A stretch of 10,377 bases of DNA, from contig CAYWZO010000059.1 in assembly GCA_964462865.1 (NCBI GenBank), positions 1 to 10,377 of the forward strand, read 5' to 3'. The DNA comes from Fen-1077 sp964462865 (lineage in GTDB: Bacteria > Chloroflexota > Dehalococcoidia > Dehalococcoidales > RBG-16-60-22). The notes under the pieces were generated by a model, which was not told the origin of the DNA, made no database searches, and saw nothing but the letters and a program-made list of their open reading frames with translations. The translations under genes were made by a program, and so were the position numbers. Of this stretch, positions 1 through 6,225 are shown piece after piece; position 1 is the first letter of the stretch; each line of letters opens with the position of its first letter.

Positions 1-34
1 GCGTTTTTATCGTAACATCTGCGTTTGCTAATAG

Positions 35-1168
35 TCACCACTGGACAAACATCGGCATGACCACGTGGGTGTAGTTCTCCGTGCCCACCGGGCGGAGAAG
101 GCCGGGGCTGGAGGGGCTGGTGGTCTCCAGCGCCACCTGGGACTCGCGGAGCACGCTCAAGACATCCGTCAGGTACTTGCCATTGAACGCTATCTTGGAC
201 TCATCGCCTTCCACCGTGGCATCGATTTCACCGACGTCATCGCCGATTTCCTCCGAGCGGGCGGAGACGGATATCTTGCCGGGACTGGACTCGCTGCCCG
301 GCGTAATGACCAGACGAACGATGCCGCTGCCGTCACGGGCGAAAATGGAAGCGGTCTTGGTGGCCCGCAAGAAATCGTCCTTGTTCACGATGACCCGCGT
401 GTTGTAGCTCTTAGGGATGAGCTGGGAGTAGTTGGGGAAGGTGCCCTGGACGAGCTGGGACACTAATTCCACGCTCTTCAAACGGAAGAGCACCTGGCTC
501 TTATTGGGGTTGAGGGTGATATCGACGGCTTCATCCTGATCGCCGATGAGGCGGTTGAGTTCCGAGAGCGTCCGCGCTGGGATGATGACCTCTGTCTTCT
601 GGCTGACGCTATTGGTGATGGGTAACTTGAGGACGGCGAGCCTGAAGCCGTCGGCCGCCGCCAGCGTCAGCGTACCACCGTCGAACTGGGCATCGACACC
701 GGTGAGCACCGGCCGCGACTCCTCTGTGGCCGCGGCGAAGACGACCTGGTTGATGCCCTGCCGCAGGGCCTCCACTTCTATCTTGGTGGCGATGCCGTCA
801 TCGATGCTGGGAATCGGGGGGAATTCCTTGGCATCGACGCCGCTGATGCGGGCCTCGAAGCGGGCGCATTTAAGCCCCAGGGTCTTCGTCTGGGGCGAGA
901 GATTGATGGCGATGGTATCACTGGGGAGGGTACTGACGAACTCGGTCAGGAGCCGGGCGGGCACGGTTATCGCGCCTTCCTCTTCGATTTTGGCGCCTAT
1001 CCAGCAGCTGATGGCCATCTCCAGGTTGGTGGCGACGAGCTTGAGGCGGCCTTCTTCCGCGGCCAGCAAGACATTATTGGTGATGGGCAGCGTCGTCCGG
1101 GTGGCTACCGCCCTCCCGACGATGCTTAGTCCCCGGTTCAGGTTTTCCTGAAGGCATGTCAGTTTCAT
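35..1168 (-). CDS. dnaN: DNA polymerase III beta subunit (sliding clamp)
   Basis: Encodes the ring-shaped clamp that tethers DNA polymerase III and other replication and repair proteins to DNA. The 377-residue product has the family length and shows no break. It opens MKLTCLQENLNRGLSIVGRA and has typical clamp segments: TTLPITNNVLL near residue 25, the VPARLL strand, RPVLTGV near 150, DGFRLAV near 170, and a C-terminal YTHVVMPMFV that matches the usual YLIMPM-type end. I chose the ATG at 1166-1168 because a GGGGGGTG ribosome site lies about 6 bases upstream and the protein then begins as the family does; an in-frame start 45 bases further upstream would add unconserved residues and lacks such a site. 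The gene follows moaC on the same strand with a 54-base gap holding its own promoter. The stop is TGA. No dnaA or recF is visible beside it, so this is not the classical origin cluster. Confidence 0.96.
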   Translation of the reverse strand: MKLTCLQENLNRGLSIVGRAVATRTTLPITNNVLLAAEEGRLKLVATNLEMAISCWIGAKIEEEGAITVPARLLTEFVSTLPSDTIAINLSPQTKTLGLKCARFEARISGVDAKEFPPIPSIDDGIATKIEVEALRQGINQVVFAAATEESRPVLTGVDAQFDGGTLTLAAADGFRLAVLKLPITNSVSQKTEVIIPARTLSELNRLIGDQDEAVDITLNPNKSQVLFRLKSVELVSQLVQGTFPNYSQLIPKSYNTRVIVNKDDFLRATKTASIFARDGSGIVRLVITPGSESSPGKISVSARSEEIGDDVGEIDATVEGDESKIAFNGKYLTDVLSVLRESQVALETTSPSSPGLLRPVGTENYTHVVMPMFVQW

Positions 1169-1201
1169 AACGCACCCCCCAAATATTACTTGTGGTGGAC
1201 T

Positions 1202-1230
1202 AGTATATAACAAAACAGGGTTCTATTCAA
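1202..1230 (-). promoter_or_regulatory. Predicted sigma-70-type promoter of dnaN
   Basis: On the minus strand TTGAAT (1225-1230) and TATACT (1202-1207) are separated by exactly 17 bases. The expected start of transcription is near 1195, giving a leader of about 27 bases before dnaN. The -35 hexamer overlaps the moaC stop codon, so dnaN can be transcribed independently of the moa genes. Confidence 0.55.
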
Positions 1231-1771
1231 GCTCTATAGCGCCGCTTTTACCGCCGCTTTTACGCACCAGGCGGATATTCTCGATTTTCATGCCGCGGTC
1301 AACGGCCTTGCACATGTCGTAGATGGTCAGGGCGGCGATAGTAACGGCCGTGAGCGCCTCCATTTCCACGCCGGTCTTGCCGGTACTCTCCACGGTAGCG
1401 GTAATATCAATCGCGCTTTGCCTTTCATCCGGCTGGAACTCGATGTTGACACTGCCGATGAGAATCGGGTGGCAGAGCGGAATCAGGTCGGGGGTGCGCT
1501 TGGCGGCCATGATGCCGGCCAGCTGCGCCACCGCCAGCACGTCGCCCTTGGCGATGCCGCCCTGCCGGATGAGCTTGAAAGTGGCCGGCTGCATCCTGAC
1601 CGTGCCCCTGGCGACGGCCACGCGGTCGGTATCGGCCTTGCCGGTAATGTCCACCATGCGGGGCCGCCCGGCTTCATCGATATGGGTAAGCCTTTTCTCG
1701 GCAGGGGTGTCAGGCCGTCCGGTCGGCCTTTCCATTGATATCGGAAGTCCCCGGGTACTTTTTCTTCTCAT
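1223..1771 (-). CDS. moaC: Cyclic pyranopterin monophosphate synthase (MoaC)
   Basis: Acts after MoaA in molybdenum-cofactor synthesis, turning 3',8-cyclo-7,8-dihydro-GTP into cyclic pyranopterin monophosphate in the cytoplasm. Family hallmarks are all present: LTHIDEAGRPRMVDI at 28-42, LIPLCHP at 96-102, KTGVEMEALTAV at 132-143, YDMCKAVD at 151-158 (D152 and K155 match the catalytic Asp and Lys of the DMCK motif) and the KSGGKSG tail at 171-177. The protein is 182 residues, slightly longer than the usual 160 because of a basic N-terminal extension. I kept the first ATG because GAGGGGGTG sits about 7 bases before it, while the internal Met13 has no ribosome site. It lies downstream of moaA on the same strand, but a strong intrinsic terminator separates the two. 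Confidence 0.95.
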   Translation of the reverse strand: MRRKSTRGLPISMERPTGRPDTPAEKRLTHIDEAGRPRMVDITGKADTDRVAVARGTVRMQPATFKLIRQGGIAKGDVLAVAQLAGIMAAKRTPDLIPLCHPILIGSVNIEFQPDERQSAIDITATVESTGKTGVEMEALTAVTIAALTIYDMCKAVDRGMKIENIRLVRKSGGKSGAIELE

Positions 1772-1792
1772 TTTACTTCACCCCCTCGAGAC

Positions 1793-1817
1793 AAAAAAGA
1801 GGGGCACAGCCCCTCTT
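1793..1817 (-). terminator. Intrinsic terminator or attenuator between moaA and moaC
   Basis: A perfect 9-bp stem (AAGAGGGGC / GCCCCTCTT, 1809-1817 with 1797-1805) with a 3-base loop is followed on the minus strand by a run of T. It lies 11 bases after the moaA stop and just upstream of the moaC ribosome site. Only about 20 bases separate it from the moaC start, so there is no room for a promoter between them; moaC must depend on readthrough or on regulated termination. Confidence 0.85.
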
Positions 1818-1828
1818 AGATATTTTCC

Positions 1829-2812
1829 TTATCCCCCCACCTGGGAGAATGGCCGGCCCTTGTGCCGGGTGCCCTCGGCCAGGCGGTGGCCTTTTGGTTT
1901 ATTAGCAATGGCCTGGCCGATGAGGTTTTTTAGTTCCTCCACCGGGGCGCCGCCGCGCAGGGGCCCTTTCAGGTCTATCTCCGCCTCGCTCAACAGGCAG
2001 GGGCGCAATTTGCCGTCGGCGGTGAGGCGGAGCCGGTTGCACTGAAAGCAGAAGTGCTCCGTCACCGGGGAGATGAAGCCCACCGTCCCGCTGGCGCCGG
2101 GCAGGCGGAAGTATTTAGCCGGCCCGTTGCCCGCCTCCACTTTCCAGGGCTCCAGCTTACCTATTGTTTCGATGCGCTTTCTCATCTCGCTGACGGAGAC
2201 CAGCTTATCGGAAACAGGCTCGTTGCTGCTCACGGGCATTAGCTCGATGAAGCGCACGTTCCAGCCGTCTTTAACGGTCTTCGCGACGAAGTCGGTAATT
2301 TCGTCGTCGTTTACTCCGGCCATGACTACCATGTTGATTTTCACCGGTGTCAGTCCCGCCGCCAGGGCCGCCTCGATGCCTTTAAGCGTATCGGAGAGTT
2401 CGCCGCAGCGGGTTATCTGCCGGAATCTTTCCGGCTTGAGGGTGTCCAGGCTGATATTAACCCTTTGCAACCCGGCCTCTTTAAGCGCGGCGGCATGTTG
2501 CGCCAGCAGGGTGCCGTTCGTCGTCAATGACAGATCTTCGACGGTCTCGATGCCCGCCAGCAGGCTGATGAGGTCGGTGATGCCCGCCCGGACCAGGGGT
2601 TCGCCGCCGGTGAGCCTGATTCTATTGATGCCGAGCTCGGCGGCGGCCTTCGCTACGGTATAGATTTCCTCGTAGCTAAGGATGTCATAGTGGGACATCA
2701 GGTCGATGCCCGCTTCCGGCATGCAGTAAACGCAGCGCAGGTTGCAGCGGTCCGTCACCGAGATACGCAGGTAGTTGATGGGGCGCTGGAAAGAATCGGA
2801 AATTCCGGTCAT
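1829..2812 (-). CDS. moaA: GTP 3',8-cyclase, radical SAM (MoaA)
   Basis: Catalyses the first step of molybdenum-cofactor synthesis, the radical-SAM cyclisation of GTP to 3',8-cyclo-7,8-dihydro-GTP. The N-terminal cluster motif is C23-x3-C27-x2-C30 within TDRCNLRCVYCMPEAG. LTGGEP lies at 67-72 and TTNGTLL at 97-103. The second 4Fe-4S cluster ligands are C255, C258 and C272 in FCFQCNRLRLTADGKLRPCL. The protein ends in FSQVGG, which keeps the conserved double-glycine tail. At 327 residues it has the normal length. The ATG at 2810-2812 is preceded by AGAGG about 7 bases upstream. It is the first moa gene of the minus-strand group and is followed by a terminator before moaC. No other cofactor genes are seen here. 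Confidence 0.96.
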   Translation of the reverse strand: MTGISDSFQRPINYLRISVTDRCNLRCVYCMPEAGIDLMSHYDILSYEEIYTVAKAAAELGINRIRLTGGEPLVRAGITDLISLLAGIETVEDLSLTTNGTLLAQHAAALKEAGLQRVNISLDTLKPERFRQITRCGELSDTLKGIEAALAAGLTPVKINMVVMAGVNDDEITDFVAKTVKDGWNVRFIELMPVSSNEPVSDKLVSVSEMRKRIETIGKLEPWKVEAGNGPAKYFRLPGASGTVGFISPVTEHFCFQCNRLRLTADGKLRPCLLSEAEIDLKGPLRGGAPVEELKNLIGQAIANKPKGHRLAEGTRHKGRPFSQVGG

Positions 2813-2832
2813 AATAATAACCTCTACGTGAT

Positions 2833-2838
2833 ATTATA
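2833..2838 (-). promoter_or_regulatory. Possible -10 element of moaA
   Basis: A consensus TATAAT on the minus strand would place the transcript start near 2826, immediately before the moaA ribosome site at 2821-2825. No recognisable -35 hexamer lies 16-18 bases upstream, so this is a weak call. No long structured leader (such as a molybdenum-cofactor riboswitch) fits between this site and the gene. Confidence 0.35.
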
Positions 2839-2913
2839 CAGGAAAAGACAAAGAATTAGCTATTGCGGGCATAGACCACAAAGTATATATGGCATAGCTT
2901 CAGGCGGTAAATA

Positions 2914-3018
2914 ATGAGCTTAGTCTTTATATTTGTTATTTATTTTTTTCATGGCTTGATGTATTTTAACACCCATGTCGGGAACTTGTCTTGGGGTTAT
3001 GTTATAATCAGGCTGTGA
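2914..3018 (+). CDS. Possible 34-residue hydrophobic leader ORF upstream of hicA
   Basis: A short frame starting at ATG 2914 encodes a hydrophobic peptide, MSLVFIFVIYFFHGLMYF followed by 16 more residues. An SD-like AGGCGGT lies about 6 bases upstream. Its TGA stop at 3016-3018 overlaps the proposed hicA GTG at 3015-3017 in a GTGA arrangement, the geometry of translationally coupled genes. Against it: the stretch is AT-rich, so a run of Phe, Ile and Tyr codons can arise by chance, and I do not recognise the peptide. It competes with the leaderless model for hicA. It could be a leader peptide, a small membrane peptide or noise. Confidence 0.2.
   Translation: MSLVFIFVIYFFHGLMYFNTHVGNLSWGYVIIRL
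3000..3008 (+). promoter_or_regulatory. Extended -10 promoter of hicA
   Basis: TGT followed by a consensus TATAAT (3003-3008) forms a perfect extended -10 element. The predicted start of transcription is at about 3015, which is the G of the proposed hicA GTG start codon, implying a leaderless transcript. There is no good -35 at 17 bases, as is often the case with extended -10 promoters. Confidence 0.5.
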
Positions 3019-3215
3019 AGTTCAGCGAATTGATAAGGCTTCTTGAGAAAAACGGATTCGAGCTTATCAAGGAAAAGGGCTCTGTCCGTTATTACGGTAA
3101 GAAGGGCTTGAATAATTTAATTCGTGTGGATTATCATGGTTCCAGGGAGATCCCTACCGGGACTTGTGACGCAATATTAAAAGCGGCAGGTTTGAAGGGA
3201 AAAGGCGGAAAATAA
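3015..3215 (+). CDS. hicA: HicA-family toxin (mRNA interferase-like)
   Basis: HicA toxins are small double-stranded-RNA-binding-fold proteins that cleave mRNA and are neutralised by HicB. From GTG 3015 the product is 66 residues, a normal length, with FSELIRLLEKNGFELIKEKGS at the N-terminus and YHGSREIPTGTCDAILKAAGL (40-60) at the C-terminus, both typical of the family. The usual GSH segment carrying the catalytic histidine reads GSV here (V24); the only histidine is H41 in the YHGSREIP segment. The start is chosen because family proteins begin with M-K-x-S-E-L and because a promoter -10 element ends 6 bases before this GTG; an in-frame TTG at 2991 would add eight unconserved residues. hicB follows after one base. 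Confidence 0.85.
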   Translation: MKFSELIRLLEKNGFELIKEKGSVRYYGKKGLNNLIRVDYHGSREIPTGTCDAILKAAGLKGKGGK

Positions 3216-3216
3216 A

Positions 3217-3462
3217 ATGATAGATTTAAAATATTCTCTAGTTATAGAAGCGACCGAAGATCCCACATTCTTTTCTTTCTATTCGCCAGACCTAGAAGGC
3301 TTTACTGGTGTAGGTAGCTCTGTTGAGGACTGCCTTTACAAAGCAAAGTGGGGCATGGAAGAACATATTACTCTACTAAAAGAGCGCGGGCTTACCGTTC
3401 CAAAACGAAATCCCAATCTTACAGTCACTATCAAGAATGCGGCTCCGGCGGGAGTTATGTAG
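3217..3462 (+). CDS. hicB: HicB-family antitoxin without a DNA-binding domain
   Basis: HicB antitoxins bind and block HicA. The 81-residue product shows the partial RNase H-like HicB core: YSLVIEATEDPTFFSFYSPDLEGFTGVGSSVEDCLYKAKWGMEEHI, where the SPDLxGFxGxGxSxEDxL pattern is diagnostic. A LKERGLTVPKRNP segment follows, as in other HicBs. The protein stops soon after (TVTIKNAAPAGVM), so there is no C-terminal helix-turn-helix or ribbon-helix-helix domain, which many HicB proteins use to repress their own operon. The ATG lies one base after the hicA stop with GGCGG upstream, so the pair is co-transcribed and probably translationally coupled. The region is AT-rich compared with the flanking moaA and rdgB, suggesting acquisition. 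Confidence 0.88.
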   Translation: MIDLKYSLVIEATEDPTFFSFYSPDLEGFTGVGSSVEDCLYKAKWGMEEHITLLKERGLTVPKRNPNLTVTIKNAAPAGVM

Positions 3463-3496
3463 CATTTCTTTTCCCTATCGAGTGATGAGGTTAAAT

Positions 3497-3739
3497 ATGA
3501 CTACAAAAGAAGCTGAATTTCGCATTTGGTTAATTGATGAACTGAAGAAAAATCAAGGTTCTATGGGACTAGAAGAAACAAAAAATTCCGGTGCTTACAA
3601 ATTTGATTTATCTCAATTGACAATAGAGCGCTATGTAAAGAAATGGGCTCATTCCGGTGAAATTGTCTTTGTTCCTGTTGGCAAAACAATGAATGGTCAT
3701 TGGATACATAACGTTGTCCTCAATAAGCGTAATAATTAA
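3497..3739 (+). CDS. Small wHTH-like protein downstream of hicAB
   Basis: Not recognised as a named family. The 80-residue product begins MTTKEAEFRIWLIDELKKNQ and ends WIHNVVLNKRNN. The pattern (helix AEFRIWLIDELKKN, helix SQLTIERYVKKWAHSGEI, then a hairpin-like VFVPVGKTMNGHWIHNVVL) suggests a winged helix-turn-helix domain, which is an inference from residue pattern only. I chose ATG 3497 because GAGG (3487-3490) lies 6 bases upstream; an upstream in-frame start at 3437 overlaps hicB and has no such site. It follows hicB by 34 bases on the same strand, shares the low GC of the island, and may supply the DNA-binding function that this HicB lacks. Alternatively it is an unrelated small cargo gene. 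Confidence 0.7.
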   Translation: MTTKEAEFRIWLIDELKKNQGSMGLEETKNSGAYKFDLSQLTIERYVKKWAHSGEIVFVPVGKTMNGHWIHNVVLNKRNN

Positions 3740-3811
3740 TTAATCAATAACCGTGTACATATGCATGAAAAGGCAGACATCCCGGTGTTCTTGTATTAAT
3801 TATTAGTTTGC

Positions 3812-4414
3812 CTATATACAAGCAGCCATCCTCATCAGCCATTCCCGCGCCTTTGCCGCCGCCCGCGCCCGGTGGCTAACGCGGTTCTTCTCTTCCAGCG
3901 TCAGCTCGGCCATCGTTTTACCGAGCTCCGGGACGTAAAATACCGGGTCGTAGCCGAAGCCATGCATGCCCTTCGGCGCGGTGGTAATGAGGCCTTGGCA
4001 TATCCCTGTAAAAAGATTTACTTTGCCTTCGGGCGTGGCGATGGCGATGACACAGCGGAACTGTGCCGTCCGTGCCTTTTCCGGTACGTCCTTGAGCCGC
4101 GTCAGGAGGAGGCTGATTCTATCGGCATCGGAGGCGCCTTCCCCGGCGAAGCGGTGGGATAATGAGCCCGGCCCGCCCCCCAGGGCGTCCACCTCCAGTC
4201 CGGAGTCGTCCGCCAGTGATAGCAGACCGCTTTCTCCGGCCAGGGCAGCAGCCTTCAAACGCGCGTTCTCCTCGAAGCTGCCGCCCGTTTCTGCCACGAC
4301 CGTGGTGATATCCTCATCGGCCGGCGTCACCATCTCGTAAGGGATACCGCGGAGCAGGAGCCGGTATTCCCGCACTTTGCCCCGGTTATTGGTGGCCAGC
4401 AGGAGCCTGGGCAT
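3812..4414 (-). CDS. rdgB: XTP/dITP diphosphatase (RdgB/HAM1 family)
   Basis: Hydrolyses non-canonical purine nucleoside triphosphates such as dITP and XTP to monophosphates, keeping them out of DNA. The 200-residue product has the family signatures: LLLATNNRGKVREY at 4-17, FEEN at 47-50, LADDSGLEVDAL at 67-78, GFGYDPVF at 152-159, KTMAELTLEEKN at 166-177 and SHRARA at 180-185. The ATG at 4412-4414 is preferred because the family starts just before the LLxATNN strand; a TTG at 4424-4426 would overlap the stop of the preceding gene. Neither has a strong ribosome site, so translation is probably coupled to the upstream aldolase/phosphatase gene, whose TAA lies 4 bases away. It is the last gene of the cobO operon. 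I see no intrinsic terminator after it. Confidence 0.94.
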   Translation of the reverse strand: MPRLLLATNNRGKVREYRLLLRGIPYEMVTPADEDITTVVAETGGSFEENARLKAAALAGESGLLSLADDSGLEVDALGGGPGSLSHRFAGEGASDADRISLLLTRLKDVPEKARTAQFRCVIAIATPEGKVNLFTGICQGLITTAPKGMHGFGYDPVFYVPELGKTMAELTLEEKNRVSHRARAAAKAREWLMRMAACI

Positions 4415-4418
4415 CGCT

Positions 4419-5516
4419 TTAATCAAGGTTCTGGAACCGATTTTCGAGCTTCTTCATCACCTGCGGCATGGTGGTATATTCCATTTCTTCAAGAGGCAGG
4501 CGGTGCGGTTCGAACGGGCCGTGGCGCCGCATCATGTCGGCCATCTCGTTGGCCTGGATGCGGGCCAGGTCGAAGGACTTGTCGGCGAACATGTCGCGCG
4601 GGCCGACGAATTTACCTTCATGCAACTGGAAGCCCTGGCAGATTACCCGCGGCGGACCATCGAAGCGGGAGGGCGTGCTGTCCACTAGGGCGACTGGCAT
4701 CAGCGGTCCCATGTGGGAGCCGCGCATCCATCCCTCGACCAGGATAGGCGCGGCGAAGGGTTCCAGCACCTCGCCCACGGCCGGGAAGATACCCTGCGCC
4801 CGGACGATGCAGACCGGGTCGTCCTTACCCACGTACCGGCCGGCTATCAGCGAAAGCTTCTCGGTTGAGGACACCGCGGCGATGTCCCCGGTATCGCGGT
4901 GGTAGACGGCCTTGACGGCGAAGCGGGAAGGCGCGCCGATAAGCACCAGCATGTCATAAATCTCTTCCGGGGAGTTGAACGTAATCTTTTTATGCTCCTT
5001 GACGTCATGCACCTCAAAGGTGAAGCCGTTGTGCATATTGGCGGCAATGACCAGCCCGATGGTATTGAAGGGGTCGGCGAACATCTTGTAAAGGGGCATG
5101 TTCCAGGCGCCGGCGGAGGTCTTGTCCGCCATGAAGATGAGCACCGGCTCCGAGGGCCTTTCCTCCAGCTCCATTTCGGCCACGCCGGGGCCCATGCCCT
5201 TGACGTTGCCGGAGAAGGCATCGATGAGCAGGTCCTGGCCGGAGCCGTAGAGCCCCAGGGACTTGGCTACCTCGGTGCCGGAAACGAAGGTGTCCCAGGC
5301 CAGCTTGTGGATATCGTAGTTGCCGGTGCCTTTCTCGTGGGTCATGATGAGCTGCAGGTCATCGCCGCACTTGGTAGTGTGGCAGTCAATCAGCAGCCCC
5401 TCTTTCTTGGCCTTGTTCAGGCATTTTTTCGCATCCGCGATAATGTCGGGGTGCGATTCGGAGTGGCCGACGTACCCGCCGATATCGGCCTTGATAACGC
5501 TCAAAGTGAATTTCAT
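4419..5516 (-). CDS. fbp: Fructose-1,6-bisphosphate aldolase/phosphatase (archaeal type)
   Basis: A bifunctional gluconeogenic enzyme that condenses triose phosphates to fructose-1,6-bisphosphate and dephosphorylates it to fructose-6-phosphate. It is known from archaea and deep-branching or anaerobic bacteria. The 365-residue product has the full family length. Metal-site residues known from the archaeal enzymes are visible at D11 and H18 (KADIGGYVGHS), D52-D53 (CGDDLQL), Q94 (GSGQDLL) and D131 (MADKTSAGAWN). The Schiff-base lysine and its catalytic tyrosine are matched by K231 and Y228 in RYVGKDDP. The ATG has an excellent AAGGAGGT ribosome site about 4 bases upstream. It lies 24 bases after cobO and runs directly into rdgB. 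The residue roles come from knowledge of the family; the motifs are read from the sequence. Confidence 0.95.
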   Translation of the reverse strand: MKFTLSVIKADIGGYVGHSESHPDIIADAKKCLNKAKKEGLLIDCHTTKCGDDLQLIMTHEKGTGNYDIHKLAWDTFVSGTEVAKSLGLYGSGQDLLIDAFSGNVKGMGPGVAEMELEERPSEPVLIFMADKTSAGAWNMPLYKMFADPFNTIGLVIAANMHNGFTFEVHDVKEHKKITFNSPEEIYDMLVLIGAPSRFAVKAVYHRDTGDIAAVSSTEKLSLIAGRYVGKDDPVCIVRAQGIFPAVGEVLEPFAAPILVEGWMRGSHMGPLMPVALVDSTPSRFDGPPRVICQGFQLHEGKFVGPRDMFADKSFDLARIQANEMADMMRRHGPFEPHRLPLEEMEYTTMPQVMKKLENRFQNLD

Positions 5517-5540
5517 AATTACCTCCTTGCCTCTATTTGG

Positions 5541-6074
5541 TCAGTACTCAATGCCCTTTCTGGCTTTGATGCCGGCGTCAAAGGGGTGTTTAACCTTGAC
5601 CATCTCGGTGACCAGGTCGGCGGCTTCCAGCAATTTATTGTCCGCGTAGCGCCCGGTCAGGATGAGTTCGACATGTGGAGGTTTGTTCCTGATAAGGTTA
5701 AGGATTTCCTCCACATCAATGAGATTATAGCCAACCGCCACGTTAATTTCATCCAGCACTACCAGGTCGTAGTCGCCGCTGGTTACGGCTTTTCGGGCGG
5801 CTGCCAGGGCGGCTTCGGCCTGTTCTTTTTCTTCGGGGTTAACAGCATCGGGGCTGGTGAGCTGCCGCAGGCCGAATTGCGCTATCTTAACACTAGGGAG
5901 CCGGGCCAGGGTCTGGTATTCACCATAGGCGTAGTTGCCCTTCATAAAGGAAATCAGGAACACTTTAAGGCCATGGCCGGCGGCCCTGACGATGGTGCCC
6001 ACCGCGGCGGTCGTTTTGCCTTTACCGTTGCCGGTAAAGACCTGGACCAGACCTTTTCCGGTTTTTGGGGTCAA
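5541..6074 (-). CDS. cobO: Cob(I)yrinic acid a,c-diamide adenosyltransferase (CobO/BtuR/CobA type)
   Basis: Transfers the adenosyl group of ATP to the cobalt of a reduced corrinoid, making the coenzyme B12 form. The 177-residue product has the P-loop GNGKGKTTAA at 15-24, the Walker-B-like VVLDEIN at 105-111, LTGRYADNKLL at 139-149 and the conserved end KHPFDAGIKARKGIEY at 162-177. The start appears to be TTG (6072-6074), with AAGGGGGAG about 5 bases upstream; this gives the normal family N-terminus (KGLVQVFTGNGKGKTT). It is the first gene of a three-gene operon and has a consensus promoter with a leader of about 93 bases. No recognisable cobalamin riboswitch is present, and the leader is too short for one. 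Confidence 0.94.
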   Translation of the reverse strand: MTPKTGKGLVQVFTGNGKGKTTAAVGTIVRAAGHGLKVFLISFMKGNYAYGEYQTLARLPSVKIAQFGLRQLTSPDAVNPEEKEQAEAALAAARKAVTSGDYDLVVLDEINVAVGYNLIDVEEILNLIRNKPPHVELILTGRYADNKLLEAADLVTEMVKVKHPFDAGIKARKGIEY

Positions 6075-6173
6075 TTACTCCCCCTTGTGGTTAAGTCTAG
6101 TACAGGACGGTGTATTAAACGTGTCAGAAGTCGGTAGGGAATATCTGGGATTTTCCGGGGAATATACGTATAG

Positions 6174-6202
6174 ATTTTAGCAGTACATCTCCGGCCTGTC
6201 AA
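6174..6202 (-). promoter_or_regulatory. Consensus promoter of the cobO operon
   Basis: On the minus strand a perfect TTGACA (6197-6202) is followed after 17 bases by TAAAAT (6174-6179), with TG one base before the -10. Transcription should begin near 6167, giving a leader of about 93 bases before the cobO TTG start. An inverted repeat TCTCCG/CGGAGA (6188-6193 and 6204-6209) straddles the -35 hexamer and could be an operator. Confidence 0.75.
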
Positions 6203-6217
6203 TCGGAGAGGTTTTTT
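6188..6217 (+). repeat. Inverted repeat over the cobO -35, followed by a T run on the plus strand
   Basis: TCTCCG (6188-6193) and CGGAGA (6204-6209) form a 6-bp stem with a 10-base loop. Two bases later the plus strand has six T (6212-6217). It could be a weak plus-strand terminator, though no plus-strand gene precedes it, or an operator for the overlapping minus-strand promoter. Confidence 0.35.
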
Positions 6218-6225
6218 AATAATAC

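Noticed and set aside
3730..3805. An 11-bp inverted repeat (TAATAATTAAT / ATTAATTATTA) between the third island gene and rdgB
   Set aside because: It consists only of A and T, with 54 bases between the arms and no T tract after it, so chance in AT-rich DNA is the simpler explanation.
4899..6137. A 412-codon open frame on the plus strand across the aldolase/phosphatase and cobO genes
   Set aside because: It is antisense to two firmly identified genes, has no family features and crosses their intergenic gap; it is a by-product of GC-rich codon use.
6075..6225. Cobalamin riboswitch upstream of cobO
   Set aside because: The leader after the mapped-by-motif promoter is about 93 bases and shows no B12-box-like sequence.
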